Source: Lycorma delicatula (taxonomy: Eukaryota; Arthropoda; Insecta; Hemiptera; Fulgoridae). From it: 64,000 nucleotides of DNA. The stretch is from positions 72,689,689 to 72,753,688 of the forward strand of contig NC_134455.1 of NCBI RefSeq assembly GCF_047948215.1. The letters run 5' to 3'. The translations under genes were made by a program, and so were the position numbers. Each line of letters starts with the position of its first letter. Within the stretch, counting starts at the first letter, position 1. The notes beneath the pieces are model-generated. The model made no database searches. It was not told the origin of the DNA and saw only the letters and a list, made by a program, of their open reading frames with translations. Positions 1 to 11,154 of this stretch are shown piece by piece.

Positions 1-940
1 CTTGACTATTGTTTTTTTTTGTTTTTTATTTTTAATGTTCCGTAACTTAATAATAATTCAATAATTCATTATTTCTGCCAATGACCGATTACAAGTTTTA
101 TAAATTGAAAAATAGCTATTAAGTTATAAAAAAAATATTTTACTAATTTATTTAATAATTATTATATTACTTTAGAAATATGTTAATATTTTGAAAATTG
201 TTTGTCAACCTTTTAACTTTGTTGTAAAATAACTAAAATTAATTAAGTTTTATCATAATTATATTGCTGTACACCTGGGGCTGCGTTTAATAAAATAAGA
301 TTTTAATCGTAAAAATAATTAAGAGAAAAGGAATGTTTAAAAACGTAATGAAATTCAAAGGAAAAGTGAAACAAAAGGTCTTTCTTTTGTGCATTTTTAA
401 TGATTATTTTTTGAAGTTATCTAAAGCAAGGAATTCTTTAATGTGATACGTTCAGTTCTTTATATCAGATTTAGAGATTGTAAAGAAATTATCAAACTAA
501 TAAATTATAATTTAAATTAATATTATATATTAATTTTATTTATTTGAACCCTAATATCATAAAATATTGTCTTTTGTATTTTTATCAATTTATAATAAAT
601 TAAATTTGATTTAAAAAAGTAAGTAGGAATTGTATAAGATCGATGATATGAATTCTTGTTTATTCTTACAGCCGAAGTTCACAAGATTTCCTATGGTATT
701 CGATATTCTTAACTTACATATTGATTCCCTTACATCAAAATATTTGTAGTATTAATAAAAGTAACGATAATAACAACAGCCTTTGTTGTATCAGAACAAA
801 AAATACAAAATCCATTAATAGCCTTGCTTAATAAATAAAAAATTCTACAATCAATTAGTATCTTAAACCACAGCCTATCTTAAAGTTACAAATTCAGCCG
901 TCTATATCGTCCATGCCTATTGCCCATCGGGGAGCAGGAT
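1..940. other. AT-rich non-coding stretch
   Basis: No open frame or recognisable element was found. The stretch is mostly short A and T runs. Confidence 0.5.
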
Positions 941-1240
941 CTTTCTTTCTTTTTCTGTTTAGTTTCCGAAACTACCGTATGGTATTAAGTCAGAGGATGA
1001 ATGAGGATGATATGTATGTATGTAAATGAAGTATAGTCTTCTACGTCTTAGGTCGACCGTTCCTGAAATGTGTGGTTAACTGAACCCGACCTCCAAAGAA
1101 CGCTGGTGTCCACGATCTACTCAAATCCGTATAAAATTAACTGCCTTTACTAGGATTTGAAGCTTAGAACTCTCGACTTCAAAATGAGTTGATTTGGGAT
1201 GACGAATTCACCACTACACCAACCCCAACCCACCGGGTTT
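941..1240 (-). repeat. SINE family 1, full-length copy, tail A
   Basis: This is a tRNA-derived SINE read on the minus strand. Its head lies at about 1140..1240. It carries a box A-like stretch (TGGTGTAGTGG) and a degenerate box B-like stretch near 1150..1165, as expected of an RNA polymerase III promoter. The body contains the family signature around GTGTCCACGATCTA. The tail holds the paired words for ATCCTCATTCATCCTCTGA and ends in an A-rich run that reads TTTCTTTC on the plus strand. The same family recurs eight more times in this window, so the call rests on repetition as well as on the tRNA-like head. Confidence 0.8.
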
Positions 1241-1299
1241 AGAAGAAGCTGTTTTTTTTTTACAAATACTATATACAACATTAAACATTTTTACTTCTG

Positions 1300-1486
1300 T
1301 CTTTTCCTGTTTAGCCTCCGGTAACTACCGTTCAGATAATACTTCAGAGGATGAATGAGGATGATATGTATGAGTGTAAATGAAGTGTAGTCTTGTACAT
1401 TCTCAGTTCGACCATTTCTGAGATGTGTGGTTAATTGAAAACCCAACCACCAAAGAACACCGGTATCCACGATCTAGTATTCAAAC
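1300..1486 (-). repeat. SINE family 1, 5'-truncated copy, tail A
   Basis: Body and tail match the copy at 941..1240 closely, including the CGGTATCCACGATCTAGTATT block and the tail ending in CTAAACAGG-type sequence (minus sense). The tRNA-like head is missing, which fits 5' truncation during target-primed insertion. It lies only 60 bp from another copy of the same family. Confidence 0.75.
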
Positions 1487-1531
1487 ATTTATTACTACAA
1501 TTAAATATAATATTATACATAATAAAAATAA

Positions 1532-1666
1532 GCCGACCTCCGTGACAGAGTGGTAGCATCTCGGCCTTTCATCCGGAGGTCCCGGGTTCAAATCACGGTC
1601 AGACAAGACATTTTCATTCACTACAAAATTCCATTTCCATACCCCACGCACAAGCTTCAAGGTTAT
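1532..1666 (+). repeat. SINE family 2, tRNA-like head
   Basis: A second tRNA-derived repeat. The head has box A-like GACAGAGTGGTAGC and box B-like GGGTTCAAATC, spaced as in a tRNA, with an anticodon-arm-like stem between them. The tail continues through CTACAAAATTCCATTTCC and CACAAGCTTCAAGG. The copy at 36550..36708 shares head and tail, and the copy at 45120..45270 shares the head only. It could be mistaken for a tRNA gene, but the acceptor arms do not pair well and the sequence is repeated with an attached tail. Confidence 0.75.
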
Positions 1667-1679
1667 GTAATAATATGAA

Positions 1680-2265
1680 GAAAAAAAAAGTTATTGAATA
1701 ATAAAAAAAAAAAGGCACTGATATCAAGTAAAATATATAATAAAAAACAAAACGTTATTATTAAAAAATATTTAGGTTTATTTCTAAAACAACTAGTATC
1801 TAATAAACAATTTCCTTTTCACTAATATTACCGAAATTTCCATTACGAAGATTTTACTCGAGGCCACTGACCATCCCAAATGTTCCTTTATCGATAAAAA
1901 CTTTACAAAAAATAAGTGCAGTAGTTAAACTGATTAATTCCTAAACGTTATTACATATAATTGGAGAAGTACTCAACACATACGCACTGCAAATTTGAAA
2001 AAATTATTCATAGAATGAAAAAAAAAAAAGATATTTTACAAACAGCATTAAAACATATACCGAATGCAATCATGTACCACGCGCACCTATATAAGACATG
2101 CAACCAAGTTTGGAAAATTGAGAGGAAATAAAAAATATTGTTACTTTTTGCACTTTTATTGCAAAATCACCATAGAAAATTAAACGTAATTGTTATTTGC
2201 ATATACGAATCTATACTGTAAATATTGAAGTGAAAATAGAAATTATAATAGATATTTAGTAGCTG
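1680..2265. other. AT-rich non-coding stretch
   Basis: No coding potential or repeat was recognised. Confidence 0.45.
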
Positions 2266-2269
2266 TCAG

Positions 2270-3170
2270 CAGTGGTTGAAAATTCATTCCTAGAATTCCA
2301 ATTACCTTCGTAACCGCATAACCACAAATAATCATCCTCACAGCCATCGAGAGCTTCGAAATACAACATCCTGGAAGAATATTTTTATTAGATCATCCGG
2401 TATTTCTGATCAAGCGGCAATAAATCATTCACAAACCTGCATCAAAGACGGTTTCATAATTACCCGATGATGAAGTCTTGTGTGACGTGTTAGAAATACG
2501 GTTTTTGTAATACTTACGGAATCTATTTACGCATAAATCTAGAGGTTGAAGAGTAGATGTCATTCCATCGGAATAATAACCTGATCACACTTTCCAGTAA
2601 TCAGTCTTCGCTTTACAACCTCGGTCGTATGATTCATAAAACTGTTCATTATAAGTTTGGAAGATTTTACTAATAAAGCGCCTGGTCGACGCGCCCAGAC
2701 GTATTTAATCCAGTCCAATACTAATACATTATTCATCCATCCATTTTCTTGTGCTCAACATAGGTTCAAAATTTTCATTATTGGTAAATTTTTCCGTCCG
2801 AAGGTATTATCAGTTTGCCGAGCATCTTTGTTTCTAGGAACCGGCAGTAAGTATTTTATTTAACATCCTTTGCATCTAATTTTTCAATTTTGTTTTTGCC
2901 GAAGGCGTTTCGAAAGTCAGCGGTGTCTAGTCGCATTCCCGATTTAAAGTAGGGAATATTCGTTCATTTTTCGTAAATCTTACGACTTATCTTTGAAACT
3001 CGGTTTATCTTCTTATGCTTCTTGTAGTCACTGTGCTATTTCATCCTTTGAATAGTAAAACTATGTCAGCAAATAATTCGGCGTATCCAGTTAAGACCAG
3101 CCCTACTGATATTTAATTCATCAGCTATTTCTACAGTTCTCATCTGAAATATTTCTTATTTACAAATCGG
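2270..3170 (-). pseudogene. pogo/Tigger-like transposase relic
   Basis: Translating the minus strand in shifting frames gives pieces of a pogo-family DDE transposase in the right order. Near 2700..2750 it reads ENGWMN..VLDWIKYVWARRPG, the conserved block before the second catalytic Asp. Next comes a LIMNSFMNHTTEVVK-like segment where the family normally has DSFRGH, so the catalytic Asp appears lost (Asn). Near 2290..2400 it reads PDDLIKIFFQ, then CCIS, then EDDYLWLCGYEGNW, which resembles the C-terminal end of these proteins. Stops and frameshifts interrupt every segment. It is an old, dead copy; no terminal repeats could be assigned. Confidence 0.6.
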
Positions 3171-3481
3171 GTGTAAAAACAGATGTACTTTCCTTATATG
3201 TGCTATAAATATTTCTTATATTTCCGGATATTTTACTTTTTCTCTCGAAATGCTCTCTTGTTTTTTATTGGCTATGAAGAATTCGTTTTCTTTCTTATGC
3301 CACTCATGTATGCAGGACTCTGCTATACTCAAGTTTAGCTTTTAACACAGTGTCCATGCTCCTTTGCGTATCAATAACGTATATTTTTCGGCAAGAATGA
3401 ATGAAAGCAGTCATTTTTTTTTTTCACTTTTTCCGTAGTTTTACTGCACATGAAACTTTTATTTATTGAACGGTCGTTATT

Positions 3482-4817
3482 CAGGATTATCATAAAAGAA
3501 TGGTGAGGTTTCAGTAATTCATAGGAAGATTGTAGGGAAATTTCTAGATGTTATATTGGTATCCCTGAAAGTCTCCAACCCAAAAGTTTGTTTATCAGCA
3601 GTTGTAACCACAACGTCAGTTCTTGTATTGTTGTTGCGGTGAGTTTAGTGAGACTATGTTCTCGGATAAAGACAAAGCAAAGTGTGTTTTATTGATGGCT
3701 GAATTAGAATCCGTAATTTTAGTTCAACGTGCGTTTCGACGTGAATTCGGAAGAGATCCACCACACAAAAATAACATAACACGTTGGTTCAAACGATTCG
3801 AAGAAACTGGATCGGTTAAGAAACATAAATCAACCGGCAGACCAAGTGTACCAGACGAAACGGTTGAACTAATTAGAAAATCGGCAATTAGAAGTCCTGG
3901 GAAGTCCATCCCCCGTCGAAGCGTCGAATTAGGTATTCCAAAATCAACAGTTCACAAAGTTTTACATAAAAAAACTGAAATTACATGCTTATAAAATCCA
4001 GATACTGCAGGAATTGAAACCCGATGATGGTGTAAAACGTTACAATTTCGCTGTTGAAATGTCGGACAGAATAAGTGTAAACGAATCATTTTTAAATGAT
4101 ATAATTTTTACAGACGAAGCTACATTCCATGTGAATGGATGTGTTAACAGACACAATTCACGAATATGGGGCTCTGAAAACCCACACGCAATTATTGAGA
4201 AACAACGCGATTCGCCTAAAGTTAATATTTGGTGTGGTGTGATGAAAAATCGTGTAATAGGGCCTTTCTTCTTTGCTGAAAAAACAATTAATGGAGTTGT
4301 GTATCTTGACATGTTAACCGATTATTGCTTTCCTCAGCCGGATGAACTCGAAAACATTCATCAACTTCATATCCAACAAGATGGTGCTCCCCCGCACTTC
4401 AATGCATTGGTCACGGACGCTTTGAACGAAAAATTTGGAGATCGATGGATAGGCCGGCAAGGACCCATACTTTGGCCTCCAAGGAATCCTGACCCGTCAC
4501 CTTGCGATTTTTTCTTGTGGGGGTACATCAAAAGCGTTGTTTATACACAAAGAATTCGCGACCTAAACCACTTAAAAAACAGGATTAATGAAGCAATGAT
4601 AACCATTAACGAAGAAATGTTAACTGATGTTTGGAGAGAAGTTGAGTCTCGTTTGGGCATTTGTCGAGCGACTAAGGGCGCACATATTGAAATTTATTAA
4701 TTATGTAAAACAATGTTTTAAACGATAAATTTGAAAAATAAAAAACATAAACTGTGAGTAATTCTGTTTTAATTTAAACCATGTTCAAAACCGCACCATT
4801 CTTTTATGATAACCCTG
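3482..4817 (+). mobile_element. DD41D Tc1/mariner transposon
   Basis: A compact element of about 1.34 kb. The left end (3482..3510) and right end (4789..4817) form inverted repeats of about 28 bp with two or three mismatches, sharing TTATCATAAAAGAATGGTG. The right end is followed by TA, the family's target duplication; the left flank reads TT, so one base has changed or the duplication has decayed. The single transposase frame fills the interior. The ORF is oriented left to right. Confidence 0.85.
3656..4700 (+). pseudogene. DD41D Tc1/mariner transposase, one frameshift
   Basis: Transposase that would cut and reinsert its own element. The likely start is the Met at 3656 (MFSDKDKAK); an upstream in-frame Met at 3623 is less family-like. 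The N-terminal half (3656..3960) has a helix-turn-helix-type region with NNITRWFKRFEETGSV and a GRPS-like motif. The C-terminal half carries the acidic triad: FTDEATFH (first Asp), IQQDGAPPHF (second Asp) and SPCDFFLWGY (third Asp). I count 41 residues between the second and third Asp, the DD41D spacing of the Tc1/mariner superfamily. The two halves lie in different frames. The break is a run of seven A at 3968..3974, and one base there accounts for it. No other stop interrupts the roughly 345 codons. It could be a recent mutation or a homopolymer sequencing error. Confidence 0.85.
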
Positions 4818-4819
4818 TA

Positions 4820-5340
4820 CAATCGATAAAAATATTGTCGTCCGAAATAAGAGTAACCTGCATGTAAACTAAATGCAAAGGACATTTTCCGATTAGTCTG
4901 ACATCAGACATAAAGAGTCTAATTTTCCAATACCGGTAATTACTCATTGCTAAGTTTTTTGTTTTGTCTAAATCATTTTGTTTCACTGGATGTAGTTAAA
5001 ATAAGGAAGTTTGTATTACAAATGTGTATGGACTGTTTAATTTAAAAAAAATTGATACGCGCGTTACATGGATGTATACCTAGTTCAATCAATCAAATTA
5101 ATTAAAATACATACGACGTTCTTAATTAACACTAACTTAGCAATAACAAAATTGTATGGAAAACCATCATAATAGAAAGCGACTTATTGCAGATAAGTGA
5201 AATTACTATCAATATCAGAATATTTTGATTATAATTAATCTTAACAAAACCTTTAACTTCATTGCCGAGAAAATAAACTAATTCTTAATAAGTAAAAACA
5301 GCATAATTCCATGAATTTTGAATTTCACTTTACAAAAAAT
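4820..5340. other. non-coding spacer between two Tc1/mariner elements
   Basis: AT-rich, with no frame or repeat recognised. Confidence 0.4.
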
Positions 5341-5341
5341 A

Positions 5342-6626
5342 ACGGTTTCAAAAAGGACGCAACCCTAATATTATGAAGACAGAAGTCATGCATAGGTAAA
5401 TTCTATTTCTGCCTACATGTCAGTTGGCAACACTGTACTCAAGGTAAGCAGCTTCTAACAGTTGAAATGTCCTTCTTAAGTATACTAGTGCTATAGCCGT
5501 ATAAATTCGTCTCTGTTGTTTTAAGTATGTCGGTTTCCAAGGACGAACGTGTATTTATTATCGAAACTTATTGCGCGTATAAATCTTACGAAAGAGTGAA
5601 CTACGAGTTTCGCATAAAAGTTTTTAATTCTTATTTCCTAATCAGTCAACAATATCGCGTTTGATAAATAAATTTCATGAGACTAGGAGTGTATGTGATC
5701 GGAGAAGCACAGGCCGACGACCATCACTGTTAACAGTAGAAGTTCCGGAGGATGTGAAAGAACGTTTGACTTGCTCACTCAGAAAATCGCTCAGAAAGTT
5801 ATGTTCCACAGGGTGGGTTTTCACTATCTACAGCTTTCAGGGTTACTAAAAAATTACAATCGCATGCTTATCGCATCGGTGTCGTTCAAGAACTGAAAGA
5901 AATAGACTACGGAAAACGTTCACAGTATTGTCGTCGGTTTACTTCGCTTGTTGACGACAACAGTACTGAAATTAGGATCGAGTTTATTTTTGCGACGAGG
6001 CAAGTTTTTACTTAAAAAACATTAGTCAGAACTGCCGATTACGGAGCGCTGAAAATCCTCACGCGTTTCACGAACGACCATTACACGTTCGTAAAATTGG
6101 TGTTTGGTTTGCGATCTCATGGTGTCGTATAATAGGGGCTTTATTTTTTGACAAATCTGTAGTTGGTGTGGTTTATCACAACTTAATCGAAGAGTTTATT
6201 GCCACGTTAGATTTACACGAGCGAGAAGGTCGGTTCCAACAGGATAACGCAACTTGTACTGCTAATGAAAGAGTGGATATGTTGTGGGAATGTTTTGGCC
6301 ATGGTTTGATATCAAAAGGGTAGTGGCCCCTAAGATCCCCAGGTGATACACCAGCAAGTGTAGTCTTTAAATGCAATCCTCATACACTTTACGAATTGAT
6401 GGCTAACATTGAAAGTGAGATTTCAAACATTACAAAAAGTGGCTTCAAATGTTATGGTAAGTGTAGGAACCTTCAACGGTATCACAAGAAATCATTTCGA
6501 ACATCTGCTCTAAAGTTATTAAAGGTAATTTGAATATTGTTGTAAACGTATTTTATTAACATTAATATTTTTGTAATAAATTCACGTTGTCAAACAAAGA
6601 GGTTTCGTCCTTTTTGAAACACTCGT
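5342..6626 (+). mobile_element. degraded Tc1/mariner-type transposon
   Basis: The ends form inverted repeats: TTTCAAAAAGGACG near 5346..5359 matches the complement of CGTCCTTTTTGAAA near 6606..6619, extending outward to TA dinucleotides at 5340..5341 and 6627..6628. The TA pair fits a Tc1/mariner target duplication. The interior holds a decayed transposase in the same orientation. It is about 1.29 kb, close to the usual full length for the group. Confidence 0.75.
5527..6530 (+). pseudogene. Tc1/mariner-type transposase relic
   Basis: Starting at the ATG at 5527 the frame reads MSVSKDERVFIIETYC, a typical N-terminus of a transposase group widespread in insects. Fragments then follow in changing frames: LINKFHETRSVCDR and a GRRPS motif near 5660..5730, then RKSLRKL, QELKEIDYGKR near 5890, AENPHAF near 6050, IGVWFAISW.RIIGALFF near 6100, and FQQDNATC near 6235, which carries the second catalytic Asp. 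The segment expected to hold the third acidic residue is disrupted by a stop near 6320. At least three frameshifts and several stops mean it cannot encode an active enzyme. It differs from the element at 3482..4817 in sequence and termini. Confidence 0.7.
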
Positions 6627-6628
6627 TA

Positions 6629-6980
6629 GCGTAGAGAATATTATTGATCCCTGCAAGAAAATTATACTTTAAATTTAGAATGCCATTATATTACATTAAC
6701 TTTTAATTTTAATACCACAAAATAAGAGTAATGATTAATGTTAAAAGAGAAGAAAATAAGCGAAATATGTTATTTGGTTTTCAAAAAATTTATTTAAAAA
6801 ATCACGACAGCTGTATTTTTTTTTAAAATAATGTAATTGAAAATAAAATAACATATTTAGATTATTTTCTTTTTATTATCATGAATTTTCATCAAGTTAC
6901 GGCTTCATCCATCGAGTATAATTAACGTTTATTTATTTATTTATTTTTTTTTTTTAATTAAAATTACAAGAATATCTTAT
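6629..6980. other. AT-rich spacer
   Basis: No gene was seen. The 3' target duplication of the neighbouring LINE begins at its right edge. Confidence 0.4.
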
Positions 6981-6984
6981 ATGC

Positions 6985-6996
6985 TATTACAACTAT
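6985..6996. repeat. target-site duplication, LINE 3' side
   Basis: TATTACAACTAT here is identical to 8991..9002 and brackets the minus-strand LINE. The run of T next to it is the LINE poly(A) tail seen from the plus strand. Confidence 0.75.
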
Positions 6997-8980
6997 TTTT
7001 TTTTCTTCAGTCATTTGACTGGATTGATGCAGCTCTCCAAGATCTAGTGCTAGTCGTTTCATTTCAGTATACCCTCTACATCCTACATCCCTAACAATTT
7101 GTTTTACATATTTCAAACGTGGCCTGCCTACACAATTTTTCCCTTCTACCTGTCCTTCCAATATTAAAGCGACTATTCCAAGATGCCTTAGTATGTGGCC
7201 TATAAGTCTGTCTCTTCTTTTAACTATATTTTTCCAAATGCTTCTTTCTTCATCTATTTGCCTCAATACCTCTTCATTTGTCACTTTTTCCACCCATCTG
7301 GTTTTTAACATTCTCCTATAGCACCACATTTCAAAAGCTTCTAATCTTTTCTTCTCAGATACTCCGATTGTCCAAGTTTCACTTCCATATAAAGCGATAC
7401 TCCAAACATACACTTTCAAAAATATTTTCCTGACATTTAAATTTATTTTTGATGTAAACAAATTATATTTCTTACTGAAGGCTCGTTTAGCTTGTGCTAT
7501 TCGGCATTTTATATCGCTCCTGCTTCGTCCATCTTTAGTAATTTTACTTCCCAAATAACAAAATTCTTCTACCTCCATAATCTTTTCTCCCTGCTATTTT
7601 CACATTCAGTGATCCATCTTTGTTATTTCTACTACATTTCATTACTTTTGTTTTGTTCTTGTTTATTTTCATGCGATAGTTCTTGAGTAGGACTTCATCT
7701 ACGCCGTTCATTGTTTCTTCTAAATCCTTTTTACTCTCGGCTAGAATTACTATATCATCAGCAAATCGTAGCATCTTTATCTTTTCACCTTGTACTGTTA
7801 CTCCGAATCTAAATTGTTCTTTAACATCATTAACTGCTAGTTCCATGTAAAGATTAAAAAATAACGGAGACAGGGAACACCCTTGTCGGACTCCCTTTTT
7901 TATTACGGCTTCTTTCTTATGTTCTTCAATTGTTACTGTTGCTGTATGGTTCCTGTACATGTTAGCAATTGTTTTTCTATCTCTGTGTTTGAACCCTAAT
8001 TTTTAAAAATGCTGAACATTTTATTCCAGTCTACGTTATCGAATGCCTTTTCTAAGTCTATAAACGCCAAGTATGTTGGTTTGTTTTTCTTTAATCTTCC
8101 TTCTACTATTAATCTGAGGCCTAAAATTGCTTCCCTTTTCCCTATACTTTTCCTGAAAACAAATTGGTCTTCTCCTAACACTTCCTTCACTCACCTCTCA
8201 ATTCTTCTGTATAGAATTCTACTTAAGATTTTTGATGCATGACTAGTTAAACTAATTGTTCTGTATTCTTCACATTTATCTGCCCCTGCTTTCTTTGGTA
8301 TCATGACTATAACACTTTTTTTGAAGTCTGACGGAACTTCTTCCCCTTTTTCATAAATATTACACACCAGTTTGTATAATCTATCAATCGCTTCCTCACC
8401 TGCACTGCGCAGTAATTCTACAGGTATTCCGTCTATTCTAGGAGCCAATTAAATCTTTTAATGCTCTCTTAAATTCAGATCTCAGTATTGTTTCTCCCAT
8501 TTCATCCTCCTCAACTACCTCTTCTTCCTCTATTACACCATTTTCTAATTCATTTCCTCCGTATAACTCTTCAATATATTCCACCCATCTATCGACTTTA
8601 CCTTTCGTATTATATATTGGTGTACCATCTTTGTTTAACACATTATTAGATTTTAATTTATGTACCCCAAAATTTTCCTTAACTTTCCTGTATGCTCCAT
8701 CAATTTTACCAATGTTCATTTCTCTTTCCACTTCTGAACACTTTTCTTTAATCCACTCTTCTTTCGCCAGTTTGCACTTCCTGTTTATAGCATTTCTTAA
8801 TTGCCGATAGTTCCTTTTACTTTCTTCATCACTAGCATTCTTATATTTTCTACGTTCATCCATCAGCTGCAATATATCGTCTGAAACCCAAGGTTTTCTA
8901 CTAGTTCTGTTTATTCCGCCTAATTTTTCTTCTGCTGATTTAAGAATTTCCTTTTTAACATTCTCCCATTCTTCTTCTTG
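6997..8980 (-). pseudogene. LINE reverse transcriptase relic
   Basis: Read on the minus strand, the relic opens near 8980 with EWENVKKEILKSAEEKLGG and a lysine-rich linker (8430..8870). Reverse transcriptase motifs follow in order: IDGIPVELLRS and VIVMIPKKAGADKCEEYR (8200..8430), the DLEKAFDNVDW motif A with its catalytic Asp (about 8030..8060), GVRQGCSLSPLFFNLYM (about 7850..7895), and the catalytic FADDIVIL box (about 7755..7780). The C-terminal part has YGSETWT (about 7370..7395), EMWCYRRML and RLIGHILRH. At least four frameshifts or small deletions separate these blocks, for example near 8440, 8190, 7970 and 7560. The module would copy its RNA into DNA at a nicked target; this copy is dead. 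Confidence 0.85.
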
Positions 8981-8990
8981 TTATAGTTGT
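6997..8990 (-). mobile_element. 5'-truncated non-LTR retrotransposon
   Basis: A minus-strand LINE of about 2 kb with a short A tail (plus-strand T run ending near 7005) and identical 12-bp target duplications on both sides. The coding part begins in the linker before the reverse transcriptase. The endonuclease is absent, which is the usual result of incomplete target-primed reverse transcription. Clade not assigned: the C-terminal region resembles the reverse transcriptases often annotated as endonuclease-reverse transcriptase in insects. Confidence 0.85.
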
Positions 8991-9005
8991 TATTACAACT
9001 ATAAC
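8980..9005. repeat. perfect foldback at the LINE 5' junction
   Basis: GTTATAGTTGT and its complement ACAACTATAAC flank a 4-base loop. The right arm overlaps the target duplication, so the left arm looks like an inverted copy of it added at the LINE 5' end. Confidence 0.75.
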
Positions 9006-10919
9006 AATAATATAGAAAATGTAATAAATATTAACTGATCCCTGCCCTTAACGCTGAGGATAAAGACTAAAGTATGAACGTATGTATTCCCTCTAAATTT
9101 GACGTAAATATTAAAATGAAATCGGTCCAGTAAAACAAGATATTTTTATCTTCAAGTGGATTTTTACTGTACTACTATGAAAGACTGTTAAATATTTTAA
9201 ATATTCGAAGAATGAAAAGTTAATTAATTCTTTAATAAGTTTGAAGGGACATATTGAGAATAAAAGATTAAACCGAAAAATGTTATTACCTTTATTTTTT
9301 ATTTTATTTTATACATTATTATGTAATTTGCTGGTAGATATTATAACATTAAAAAAAAGCAGACAACACAGGTGGACTTACCCGCCACGCAGCTTTTTGA
9401 TGAACCACGGCTTACACACTCAACTTAATTAAAAATATTTATGTTTTTATTTAAATATAAAATTTTTCGTTTATTTAATCTAATGACTAAGTAAAACGCG
9501 CGCGCATGCCGTATTTTATTCGCACGTGTGTAGTGGATATAGCGCTCACTTGAAATACTTTTTTACACTTAAAATATTATTCATTTATTTAATTCTATCA
9601 CTCACATGTGACGTTACAACATAGCAGACAACTACAGTAGCTGTAGGTTAGCGCTACAGAAAAATAGACATACATGCCCGATTTTTAAAAAATTGAATAA
9701 ACTTTTATCTTTTAGTTCTTTATTTCTCAGATATTGCCGGAAAATATTCTCCCCAAGTCGGAATTGCTCATCATTTCGTTTGTTTTTTGTTGTCAATCAT
9801 TAAATCGCTCTTTGGTTTGATATAATTCTTCTGATCTTAATTTGTGAACACGTTCTCTAGTTTCAGCAATTGTGTAACTCTCCACTTTATTAAAGAATTG
9901 GAGGATTGTATTTCACTTTCAAATGAAATAAGTTTAAATGAATTGCAGCAAAAAAAAAATGTGTATATATGTAATTTAATAGGCGTATAAGGAAGTCATG
10001 TGGTGTTCACATCTGATTTTTTATATTCATAGAATTCATTCATTTCAGAAATCCACTTGCATTAGATATATCTCACTCCAGTTTCCACTGCCAACAAATT
10101 AACTCCATCATGAGTAGTTAATAAAGGAGTAGTTAATACTGGCCGTCATTCACTAAGTTTACCATAGGTTAGCTGATCAGAAATACAACAACCCGTATTT
10201 CATCAAAAATTTAAGATAAGATGTCCATAAATCATTCTCTCTGAGACCTGAATAAAATTCAAGCTAATTCAGTATTACCCGGAAATTCCATTTTATATTC
10301 GAAAAAATCTAAAAATTATTTTTGTTAATATTATTCAATTTTTTATTTGCTCTGATTGTTGCACTCAGTAATTTTTTGCTATAGTGCATTCCTAGTTCAA
10401 TAAATATTTAAAAAAGAACAGTTTCTATAAGAAAATAAAATTTTAAAATGTTTTTATGAAAGTTATCTAAAATCCCGTTTACTTCAAATTACATCGCATA
10501 AAACCTTTCCTAAATTTTATCTTCAGCAAGTTGATCATCAAAATAAGCTTTAATAAATAAGAGATGGAGCACCGTTTCAGAACTTTTTTAAATAATAATT
10601 TTAAGAATTGTTTTATATGTTATATTGTTTATTTGATTTCGTTTAAATTATTTGCTAAAATGAATTCCGATATAGTAAATTTAAACGGTGCGTGTAATTC
10701 GTATAGAAACGGGCTTCGAATTCTCTTTATTTAAAAAAATATTTGTTTAAAAATTATGCTAAACTTTACTCATGTAAAATCATTTTGTATTCTTGAAATC
10801 ATTTAACGTAATGCGCTGTAAGAAAGTAAATTACGTATTATTTTTTGTACTAGAAGGTAGATATTTCAGTCAAAAAACGTACTTTTTTTTATAATTTCAC
10901 CAATTAAAGTCGTTAGCGA
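9006..10919. other. AT-rich stretch with two minor repeats
   Basis: No gene is supported. The segment 9358..9430 shares GC-richer words (CACGC..GCTT, ACACTCAACTTAAT) with 28554..28628, and 9966..10020 shares GTAATTTAATAGGCGTA with 26548..26608. The rest is unassigned. Confidence 0.5.
9966..10020 (+). repeat. short dispersed repeat, copy 1
   Basis: Contains GTAATTTAATAGGCGTA, then AAGGAAGTCAT and a CATCTGATTTT end. A copy with a few changes lies at 26548..26608. The parent element is unknown. Confidence 0.55.
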
Positions 10920-10939
10920 TTCATCAGTAATTGTGTGAA

Positions 10940-11150
10940 AACGTGTAGTCTTTAACAGACTCAGACCGACCGATTCTGAGACATGTGGTTGATTGATACC
11001 CAACCACCATAGCACACCAGTATCCACGATATAGTATTCAAATTCGAATAAAAGCAACCAGTTTTATTAGGATTTGAACCTTAGAATTCTTGACTTTGAA
11101 ATCAGCTGTATTACGATGACGAGTTTTACCGCAAGACTAACCGGGTGGGT
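10940..11150 (-). repeat. SINE family 1 copy, tail lost
   Basis: On the minus strand it carries the CCACCCGGTTAGTCTTGCGG head and the body through GTATTCA..CCAACCACC, ending in the CTCAGACCGACCGATTCTGA block. The GTCTGTTAAAGACTACACG segment (minus sense) places it with the copies that have the second tail type. The distal tail is truncated or decayed. Confidence 0.7.
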
Positions 11151-11154
11151 TAAA

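Noticed and set aside
1532..1605. A possible tRNA gene
   Set aside because: Box A and box B are present, but the acceptor stem does not pair well and the unit recurs with a fixed tail, so it is a SINE.
9241..9432. A 63-codon frame with a hydrophobic start
   Set aside because: It starts with TTG in AT-rich DNA and overlaps a non-coding repeat shared with 28.6 kb.
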